From assembly GCA_903882665.1 (NCBI GenBank), contig CAIRXW010000003.1, positions 1 to 64,000 of the forward strand: a stretch of 64,000 nt of DNA, read 5' to 3'. Under the pieces are notes generated by a model. It saw nothing but the letters and a program-made list of their open reading frames with translations. It was not told the DNA's origin and made no database searches. This DNA comes from an uncultured Chlorobiaceae bacterium. Its GTDB lineage: Bacteria; Bacteroidota; Chlorobiia; Chlorobiales; Chlorobiaceae. Both the position numbers and the translations under genes were made by a program. Positions 57,444 to 64,000 of the stretch are shown one piece after another. The first letter of the stretch is position 1. Every line of letters begins with the position of its first letter.

Positions 57444-58778
57444 TTACACCATCTCACCAAGCTTTACGGCAAAATCATCAAGTTCCTTGCGGCTCCGCTT
57501 CTCCGTAACAGCCACAAGCAAACCGGTTTCGCCGTGAGCAGCCAGGTCATAGCCGGCAAAAACCTTGTGCTCAAGCATCCGTTCAATGATGACCGCCGCT
57601 GAAACGGGTGTTTCAACAACAAACTCCCTGAAAAATGGCGACGTGTACTTCACGCAAAATCCCGGGATTGCGGCAATTTTTCCTGCCAGATAATGTGCAC
57701 CCTGTGCTGATTGTGCGGCAACCTGCTGCAACCCCTCTTTACCGAGCAGCGACAGGTAGACGGCTGCCTGAAGGGCGTTAAGTGCCTGGTTGCTGCATAT
57801 ATTTGAGGTGGCTTTTTCGCGGCGGATATGCTGCTCGCGGGTCTGAAGAGTGAGAATAAAGCCATCTTCGCCATCGCGGTCTTTGGTCATGCCGACCAGA
57901 CGGCCTGGAATCTTGCGGACCAGTTGCTGTTTTACCGTAAAAATGCCAAGGTAGGGCCCTCCAAAACTCTGCGAAGAGCCAAGGGGCTGACCTTCACCAA
58001 CTGCGATATCGGCTCCGTAACTTCCGGGAGCAGCAAGTACACCGAGTGAAAGCGGATCGGCAGAAACAACAAAAAGAGCACCCTTTTCATGGGCAATGGC
58101 CCCGATGGCTTCAACCTCTTCGAGGCAGCCGTAAAAGTTGGGTTGCTGTACCACCACAGCGGCCACATGGTCGCCGACAAGCTCCCTGAGTGCCGAAATG
58201 CTGCCAATACCCTCTTCAAGAGTGTTCTGTATCACGGCCTGGTGACCTGCCGCTTCCAGATAGGTTTTCAGTACCGAGTTGTTCCAGGGGTGCAGTTTGC
58301 CTGCCACCACAACCTCGTTGCGGCCAGTGACGTTCATAGCCATCAAGACCGCTTCCGCCAGGGCTGTCGCCCCGTCATACATCGATGCGTTGGCAACATC
58401 CATCTCATAGAGGCGGCAAATCAGGCTTTGGTATTCGTAGATCGCCTGCAGGGTACCCTGTGAGACCTCCGCCTGGTAGGGCGTATATGCGGTATAGAAT
58501 TCGCTGCGGGAGGTGATGGTCTTGATAGCAGCGGGAATGAAATGGTCATAAGCCCCTCCACCGAGAAAACTGACATAATCAGCGGTACTCTTGTTGGCCG
58601 CAGCAAGAGCTTCAAGCAGTTTGCGCACCTGTGGCTCATCTGAAGCCGAAAAAAGATCGAGCGCTCTCTTCAGGCGGATCTCTTCGGGAATATCCACAAT
58701 AAGATCTTCAAAGGAGCTGACACCGATTGCCTTGAGCATCTCCTCCCTTTCTCCGGCAGTATTGACAATAAATGGCAT
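57444..58778 (-). CDS. gcvPA: Glycine dehydrogenase (decarboxylating) subunit 1
   Basis: The 444-aa protein is the alpha subunit of the two-part P protein of the glycine cleavage system. It has [15 protein letters not shown] near residue 81, [20 protein letters not shown] and [15 protein letters not shown], typical of subunit 1. The PLP-lysine subunit (gcvPB) and gcvT are not in the window. It follows gcvH by 3 bp, so the two share an operon. Confidence 0.95.
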   Translation of the reverse strand: MPFIVNTAGEREEMLKAIGVSSFEDLIVDIPEEIRLKRALDLFSASDEPQVRKLLEALAAANKSTADYVSFLGGGAYDHFIPAAIKTITSRSEFYTAYTPYQAEVSQGTLQAIYEYQSLICRLYEMDVANASMYDGATALAEAVLMAMNVTGRNEVVVAGKLHPWNNSVLKTYLEAAGHQAVIQNTLEEGIGSISALRELVGDHVAAVVVQQPNFYGCLEEVEAIGAIAHEKGALFVVSADPLSLGVLAAPGSYGADIAVGEGQPLGSSQSFGGPYLGIFTVKQQLVRKIPGRLVGMTKDRDGEDGFILTLQTREQHIRREKATSNICSNQALNALQAAVYLSLLGKEGLQQVAAQSAQGAHYLAGKIAAIPGFCVKYTSPFFREFVVETPVSAAVIIERMLEHKVFAGYDLAAHGETGLLVAVTEKRSRKELDDFAVKLGEMV

Positions 58779-58781
58779 TGT

Positions 58782-59165
58782 TTACTCCCCTGTGAGCTGA
58801 CGATAGGCCTCAGCGTCAAGAAGTGCGAGAATTGCTTCCGGACTCTCAACTTTTATCTTGACCAGCCAGCCCTCTTTGTAGGGATCCTGGTTGACAATTT
58901 CGGCGCTGTCAAGCTGTGGGTTCAACTCAAGAAGTTCACCGGCAATCGGTGCAAAAAGATCGGCAACCGTTTTTACCGCCTCGACCGTTCCAAAAACCTC
59001 ATGCTGTTTCAGCACTGTTCCGATGGGTTTCAGCTCCACAAAAACAATATCGCCAAGTTCATGCTGGGCAAAGTCAGTAATGCCGACCAGCGCGGTGGTG
59101 CCATCTTCGAGCAGTTTGATCCACTCATGGTCTTTGGTATAACGAAGATCTTCCGGAATAGTCAT
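58782..59165 (-). CDS. gcvH: Glycine cleavage system H protein
   Basis: The 127-aa lipoyl carrier has the H-protein motifs YTKDHEWI and VFGTVEAVKTVADL, with the lipoylated Lys at residue 65. It passes aminomethyl groups between the P, T and L proteins. It starts the gcvH-gcvPA pair. Confidence 0.96.
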   Translation of the reverse strand: MTIPEDLRYTKDHEWIKLLEDGTTALVGITDFAQHELGDIVFVELKPIGTVLKQHEVFGTVEAVKTVADLFAPIAGELLELNPQLDSAEIVNQDPYKEGWLVKIKVESPEAILALLDAEAYRQLTGE

Positions 59166-59278
59166 GGCAGAGAGATAAAGTGTGTTGATTGAATGAGCAG
59201 CAGGAAGAGCGGCTCGTCGTTGTGAAAAGCAAGGTACTATTTTTTATAATTCCTTCAAATCAGCCGGTTATGGCCGTT

Positions 59279-60025
59279 TTATGCCAGTCGCTGCCTCATG
59301 GCCTCGTAAAGCAATACGCCTGCGGTCACACTGACATTCAGGGATTCAACGCAGCCTGCCATGGGAATTCGGACAACATGGTCGCAGAACTCCAGTGCTT
59401 CAGGCGCAAGCCCGCTTCCCTCCATGCCAAGCACAATGGCCGTCGATTTTTTCATGTCGGCATCGGTATAGTTGAGTTCCGCTTCCATGTCGGCCGCAAG
59501 TACCTGGACATGGTACTGATGAAGAAATTCAAGGGCACGCACAAGGCTTTTGACCTTGCAGATCCTCATATGGGAAAGCGCTCCGGCAGAAGCCTTGTGC
59601 ACAACGGCATTAACGGGTGCTCCCTTGCCTTCAACAAGGATAACGGCATCGGCCGCCACAGCTTCAGCCGTCCTGATAATGGCTCCGATGTTGTGAGGAT
59701 CGTCGAGTCCCTGCAGAACCACAAAGAGCGGGTATGTGTTGCGGGGGGTTGCCAGCACCTCCTCCAGCGAGTAATAGGTGACCGAGCTGATAAGGGCACA
59801 AACACCCTGGTGCTTTGTTGTTCCGGCAATCAGGGAGAGTTTTTCGAGCCGGGCCTTGCCGCTGACGAGCTTCAGCCGCCTTGCGGTAATGACAATTTCC
59901 TTGAGTTTCGGGTGAGACGTATTAAACTGAAAGTATATTTTCTCAATGCTCTCGGGCTTTTGCTGGAGAAGCTCAAGTACGGCATTCCTGCCATAGACAA
60001 TGTTTTCGGAATGTTCCGCGTCCAT
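59279..60025 (-). CDS. rlmB: TrmH-family 23S rRNA 2'-O-methyltransferase (RlmB-like)
   Basis: The 248-aa SPOUT methyltransferase has IVYGRNAVLELL near the N-terminus (L30e-like domain) and the knot motifs LQGLDDPHNIGAIIRTA, IVLGMEGSGLAPEAL and IPMAGCVESLNVSVTAGVLLYE. It should methylate G2251 of 23S rRNA or a related site. I start at ATG 60025 after GAGG; the frame is open further upstream. Confidence 0.93.
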   Translation of the reverse strand: MDAEHSENIVYGRNAVLELLQQKPESIEKIYFQFNTSHPKLKEIVITARRLKLVSGKARLEKLSLIAGTTKHQGVCALISSVTYYSLEEVLATPRNTYPLFVVLQGLDDPHNIGAIIRTAEAVAADAVILVEGKGAPVNAVVHKASAGALSHMRICKVKSLVRALEFLHQYHVQVLAADMEAELNYTDADMKKSTAIVLGMEGSGLAPEALEFCDHVVRIPMAGCVESLNVSVTAGVLLYEAMRQRLA

Positions 60026-60300
60026 AAAAGCTTTTTTCCTCTGTCTGTACGTTGAAATAACAAGGAACAGGGCCGCAGCACCATGCTGCACGTTTCCCCG
60101 ACACTCCTCGCTCTCTGTGGGGAGAGAGCTGAATCTAATTAAATTTATCAAAATCATTTTTTTTTATATCTTCCTTGACGTACCATTTTGATCTATTGCT
60201 TTATTCTTGCCTTACTGTGGTACCTTTTGCAGCACCGCCGCGCGTTCCATGTCAGTGATCTGCACATACCTTTCTCAATACAAATCAAGTGAATGACCGT

Positions 60301-63300
60301 ATGAGCCGGACTTATAAAACAATGGAGGGAAATGAAGCGTTAGCTTATGTCTCCTACCGCACCAGTGAAGTCATCTGTGTCTACCCGATTACTCCAGCAT
60401 CACCAATGGGTGAGTATTCAGAAGCGTGGTCTGCAGAAGGGAAAAAAAATATTTGGGGCACCACACCAAAAGTTGATGAACTACAAAGTGAAGCCGGTGC
60501 TGCGGCAGCGGTTCACGGAGCGTTACAGACCGGTGCACTGACAACCACCTTTACTGCATCGCAGGGTCTTCTGCTGATGATCCCGAACATGTATAAAATA
60601 GCCGGTGAGCTCACCCCATGCGTCATCCACGTATCGGCTCGTGCTCTGGCTGCACAGGCTCTGTCGATCTTTGGGGATCATGGTGATGTCATGTCAGTCC
60701 GGGGAACAGGCTTTGCCCTTCTTGCCTCAGCTTCCGTTCAGGAAGTAATGGATATGGCACTCATTACGGCTGCCGCAACGCTTGAATCACGAATTCCATT
60801 TCTCCATTTCTTCGACGGATTCCGAACATCTCATGAAATTTCCAAAATCGAGGTCATTGCTGACGATATTATAAAAGCAATGATCAGCGACGATCTCGTC
60901 ATAGCACACCGCAACCGGCGCATGAGCCCTGATGCTCCAATTATCAGGGGCACTTCACAGAATCCTGATGTCTATTTTCAGGGCAGGGAGACGGTCAACA
61001 GCTATTACAACGCCTGCGCATCAATCACCGAAAAGGCGATGGAAAAGTTTGGAGAGCTCAGCGGCCGTCACTATAAACTTTATGAGTACTACGGTGCCGC
61101 AGATGCTGAACGGGTGATTGTTTTGATGGGATCGGGTGTCGAAACCGCCCGTGAAACAGCAGAATATCTCAACAAAGAGGGCGAGAAAGTCGGTGTTGTC
61201 CATGCCCGTCTTTTCCGTCCGTTCGATATCGAGCGTTTTGTCAAAGCGTTCCCTTCCACCGTCAAATCGGTCTCCGTCCTTGACCGGCTCAAGGAACCAG
61301 GAAGTGCAGGAGAGCCCCTTTATCTTGACACAGTCAACGCCTTCCTTGAAGGAGTGCAGAATGGCTTGATAAAAACCATCCCCAACATCACCGGCGGCAG
61401 ATATGGTCTCTCATCCAAGGAGTTTACTCCGGCAATGATCAAGTCCATCTTTGACAACATGGCTGCAGTAAAACCGAAAAACCATTTCACTGTAGGCATC
61501 AACGATGATGTAACCAGGAGCAGTCTTGACTACGACCAAACCTTTTCCATTGAACCGGATGAAATGTTCCGGGCACTCTTTTACGGCCTTGGATCAGACG
61601 GGACTGTCGGAGCCAATAAAAACAGCATCAAAATTATCGGTGAAAACACCGGGAACTATGCCCAGGGCTATTTTGTCTATGACTCCAAAAAGTCAGGTTC
61701 AATCACAACCTCGCATCTGCGCTTCGGCCCAAATGAAATTCGTTCAACCTATCTGATCACTGAGGCCCAGTTTATCGGTTGCCACCACTGGATTTTCCTT
61801 GAGATGCTTGACCTTGTCAAAAATCTCAGGCAAGAGGGCACCCTGCTGCTGAACACACACTACGCTCCGGAAGAGCTCTGGGAGAAACTGCCGAAAATTG
61901 TCCAGGAACGCCTGATCAGCAAAAAGGCAAAGCTGTTTACCATCGATGCCTATAAAGTTGCCCATGCAAGCGGTATGGGCCAGCGCATCAACACGATCAT
62001 GCAGGCCTGCTTTTTTGCCATATCCGGTGTTCTGCCCCGCGAAGAGGCAATAGAGCAAATCAAGAACTCCATCCGCTCTACCTATGGCAAAAAAGGAGAT
62101 GAGGTCGTCCGGCAGAACATACAGGCTGTTGATGATACCCTCTCCAACCTCCATCAGGTAACGATCGGATCGGTCGCCGACAGTAAAACGGGGCTGCGTC
62201 AGCCTATTGTTGGTGAAGCACCTGATTTTGTCTGCAACGTTTTGGCAAAAATCATTACCGGCGAGGGTGATGACATTGCGGTCAGTGAACTGCCTGCTGA
62301 TGGCACCTACCCGACCGGAACCTCAAAATTTGAAAAGCGCAACCTTGCCGATGAAATTCCGCTCTGGGAACCCGATCTCTGTATCCAGTGCGCAAAATGT
62401 GCCATCGTATGCCCCCACGCAGTCATACGGGCCAAGCTCTATGATCCGAAATATCTGGAGAACGCACCACGCACCTTTAAATCCGTCGATGCAAAGGGTG
62501 CCGGCTGGAACGGGATGAAATATACGATCCAGGTCGCTCCCGAAGACTGTACCGGATGCGAAATATGCGCTCATGTCTGTCCGGGAAGAGATAAAAACAA
62601 CCCGGAAAGAAAAGCGCTGAACATGCATGAGCAACTTCCCATTCGTGAAACCGAGATTGACAACTGGAACCATTATCTCAACATTCCTGAATACGACCGA
62701 AACAAAATCAATATAAAGCTGATCAAGGAACAACAGCTTCAAGAGCCGCTTTTCGAGTTTTCGGGCGCATGTTCAGGTTGCGGAGAGACTCCCTATATCA
62801 AACTCATGACCCAGCTCTTTGGTGACCGGCTTGTCATTGGCAATGCTACCGGATGTTCTTCTATCTATGGAGGCAACCTTCCAACAACACCATACACCAC
62901 CAATGCTGACGGTCGCGGCCCTGCATGGTCCAACTCGCTTTTTGAAGATACCGCAGAGTTCTCGCTCGGCTTCCGGATTTCAATCGACAAGCAGCGGGAG
63001 TATGCACGCGAACTCTTGCAGAGAGTGGCTTCCGAAATCGGCGATACACTGACCACTGAGATCCTTGAGGCCAGCGAGATCAATGAACCGGAAATTTTTG
63101 AACAGAGAAAACGGGTTTCCATTCTGAAGGAGAAGCTCTCTTTGATCAATTCGTCCGATGCAAAAAATCTGCTCTCGGTAGCCGACATGCTGGTCAAAAA
63201 AAGTGTCTGGGCTGTCGGTGGAGATGGCTGGGCTTATGACATCGGCTATGGCGGTGTTGACCATATAACAGCCGGCGACAAAAACATCAACCTTCTGGTG

Positions 63301-63858
63301 CTTGATACCGAAGTCTATTCAAACACGGGAGGTCAGGCATCGAAAGCAACGCCAAAAGCTGCGGTTGCTAAATTTGCCTCAGCCGGACGGACGGTGACCA
63401 AAAAAGATCTTGGCATGATTTCGATGACCTACGGCAACGCCTATGTTGCCTCGGTTGCCCTTGGTGCCCGCGATGAACAGACACTCAAAGCATTTCTTGA
63501 AGCAGAGGCTTACAACGGTCCGTCAATCATCATAGCCTATTCACACTGTATTGCCCACGGCATCAACATGTCGACTGCACTTGAGAATCAGAAGGCTGCG
63601 GTTGATTCCGGCCACTGGATACTTTACCGTTACAATCCTGACCGCTTGCTGGAAGGAAAGAATCCGCTTGTACTTGATTCGAAAAAGCCAAAAATACCGG
63701 TAGCCCAGTTCCTCGATATGGAAAACCGCTTCAGGATGCTCAAGAAGAGCCATCCTGAACATGCAAAAGAGTACTACGCCGCAATCCAGAAAGAGGTCGA
63801 TGCCCGGTGGGCCCATTACGAATATCTTGCAGCACGCACCTTCGATGAGATCAAATAA
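60301..63858 (+). CDS. nifJ: Pyruvate:ferredoxin (flavodoxin) oxidoreductase
   Basis: The single-chain enzyme of 1185 residues has all PFOR domains: MEGNEALAYVSYRTSEVICVYPITPASPM-type domain I, the ferredoxin domain with CIQCAKCAIVCPH (near 694) and CTGCEICAHVCPG (near 749), and the TPP-binding domain with SGACSGCGETPY and GDGWAYDIGYGGVDH. It works on pyruvate and CoA with ferredoxin and, in green sulfur bacteria, runs as pyruvate synthase in the reductive TCA system. I prefer ATG 60301; GTG 60289 is also possible. No strong ribosome site precedes either. Confidence 0.96.
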   Translation: MSRTYKTMEGNEALAYVSYRTSEVICVYPITPASPMGEYSEAWSAEGKKNIWGTTPKVDELQSEAGAAAAVHGALQTGALTTTFTASQGLLLMIPNMYKIAGELTPCVIHVSARALAAQALSIFGDHGDVMSVRGTGFALLASASVQEVMDMALITAAATLESRIPFLHFFDGFRTSHEISKIEVIADDIIKAMISDDLVIAHRNRRMSPDAPIIRGTSQNPDVYFQGRETVNSYYNACASITEKAMEKFGELSGRHYKLYEYYGAADAERVIVLMGSGVETARETAEYLNKEGEKVGVVHARLFRPFDIERFVKAFPSTVKSVSVLDRLKEPGSAGEPLYLDTVNAFLEGVQNGLIKTIPNITGGRYGLSSKEFTPAMIKSIFDNMAAVKPKNHFTVGINDDVTRSSLDYDQTFSIEPDEMFRALFYGLGSDGTVGANKNSIKIIGENTGNYAQGYFVYDSKKSGSITTSHLRFGPNEIRSTYLITEAQFIGCHHWIFLEMLDLVKNLRQEGTLLLNTHYAPEELWEKLPKIVQERLISKKAKLFTIDAYKVAHASGMGQRINTIMQACFFAISGVLPREEAIEQIKNSIRSTYGKKGDEVVRQNIQAVDDTLSNLHQVTIGSVADSKTGLRQPIVGEAPDFVCNVLAKIITGEGDDIAVSELPADGTYPTGTSKFEKRNLADEIPLWEPDLCIQCAKCAIVCPHAVIRAKLYDPKYLENAPRTFKSVDAKGAGWNGMKYTIQVAPEDCTGCEICAHVCPGRDKNNPERKALNMHEQLPIRETEIDNWNHYLNIPEYDRNKINIKLIKEQQLQEPLFEFSGACSGCGETPYIKLMTQLFGDRLVIGNATGCSSIYGGNLPTTPYTTNADGRGPAWSNSLFEDTAEFSLGFRISIDKQREYARELLQRVASEIGDTLTTEILEASEINEPEIFEQRKRVSILKEKLSLINSSDAKNLLSVADMLVKKSVWAVGGDGWAYDIGYGGVDHITAGDKNINLLVLDTEVYSNTGGQASKATPKAAVAKFASAGRTVTKKDLGMISMTYGNAYVASVALGARDEQTLKAFLEAEAYNGPSIIIAYSHCIAHGINMSTALENQKAAVDSGHWILYRYNPDRLLEGKNPLVLDSKKPKIPVAQFLDMENRFRMLKKSHPEHAKEYYAAIQKEVDARWAHYEYLAARTFDEIK

Positions 63859-63873
63859 CAAATCAATCCAGAC

Positions 63874-63903
63874 AAAAACGGCGGAGAACCCGCCGTTTTT
63901 TTT
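63874..63903 (+). terminator. Rho-independent terminator after nifJ
   Basis: An 11-bp stem (aaaaacggcgg / ccgccgttttt) with an AGAAC loop and a T-run of eight. It ends the nifJ transcript. Confidence 0.93.
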
Positions 63904-63950
63904 GATGCCCGCCGCCACATCCCGTCTGAAGCACTCCATAAAAGCAAAGA

Positions 63951-64000
63951 CTACGGAATCACCTTAAGCTTTCTGGCTTTTTCCTTCATTTCAAATGCCT
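63951..64000 (-). CDS. C-terminal end of an unidentified gene (partial)
   Basis: On the minus strand a frame enters from the right edge and ends with TAG at 63951-63953, encoding a basic tail (AFEMKEKARKLKVIP). It is too short to identify. It would converge on nifJ. Confidence 0.4.
   Translation of the reverse strand, partial: AFEMKEKARKLKVIP

Noticed and set aside
59189-60055. Plus-strand frame of 288 codons opposite rlmB
   Set aside because: It is antisense to the SPOUT methyltransferase gene, whose knot motifs are intact.
1-64000. CRISPR arrays, insertion sequences, integrase and rRNA genes
   Set aside because: I saw no regularly spaced direct repeats of 23-50 bp, no transposase or integrase frame and no rRNA-like sequence in the window.

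Overview
The window looks like chromosome from a green sulfur bacterium (Chlorobiaceae, Chlorobium/Pelodictyon-like). The main pointers are a bacteriochlorophyll synthase in a trpD-bchG-rpmB-rnhA gene order, a 1.19-kaa pyruvate:ferredoxin oxidoreductase suited to reductive carbon fixation, a split carbamoyl-phosphate synthase, an oxygen-independent coproporphyrinogen oxidase, a PPi-type phosphofructokinase and a DnaG with a degenerate zinc ribbon. I cannot name the species from sequence alone.

Layout. 1-14.9 kb: the tail of a UmuC-like gene, a Gfo/Idh/MocA oxidoreductase, hemN, purE with a cupin, a type II NADH dehydrogenase, an acetylornithine-type aminotransferase, a four-gene exbB-exbD-exbD-tonB operon, dnaG, glyA and ribBA. 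15-29.8 kb: carB C-terminal half, a ferritin-like protein, a phosphoesterase, glucan phosphorylase, pyrD, a DUF4407 protein, ispF, an ABC permease, PPi-phosphofructokinase, ilvE, holB, cutA and a prolidase-type peptidase. 29.9-36.3 kb: a minus-strand export cluster (FtsX-type permease, ATPase, HlyD-like adaptor, TolC-like lipoprotein, small beta-barrel-like protein) below an Nramp-like transporter. 36.6-45.3 kb: trpD, bchG, rpmB, rnhA, tilS, psd, tatA, recN.

45.3-55.1 kb is an accessory island and the main discovery. It carries a complete diversity-generating retroelement (DGR): a reverse transcriptase (50871-51872), an HRDC-domain accessory gene (51835-52308), a 132-bp template repeat (TR, 50722-50853) and two variable repeats (VR1 46260-46390, VR2 52490-52621). 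On the coding strand, 29 of the 30 TR-to-VR substitutions fall at template adenines. Each VR is the extreme 3' end of a STAND/NACHT NTPase gene ending in an FGE-sulfatase/C-type-lectin-fold domain. One target begins with a calcineurin-like phosphoesterase (1178 aa), the other with a transmembrane helix (about 730-747 aa). This effector-NTPase-hypermutable sensor layout suggests a diversifying bacterial NLR-like recognition system. Both VRs are followed by an identical 50-bp block and a hairpin whose stem is kept while its loop differs. Toxin-antitoxin remnants (RHH plus truncated PIN, orphan Phd/YefM-like antitoxin, ParE pair) lie around and within the island.

55.4-64 kb returns to core genes: a DUF4405 membrane protein ending in a CxxCH motif, dapA, gcvPA-gcvH, an rRNA 2'-O-methyltransferase and nifJ/por. 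No rRNA, tRNA, CRISPR array or insertion sequence was found.
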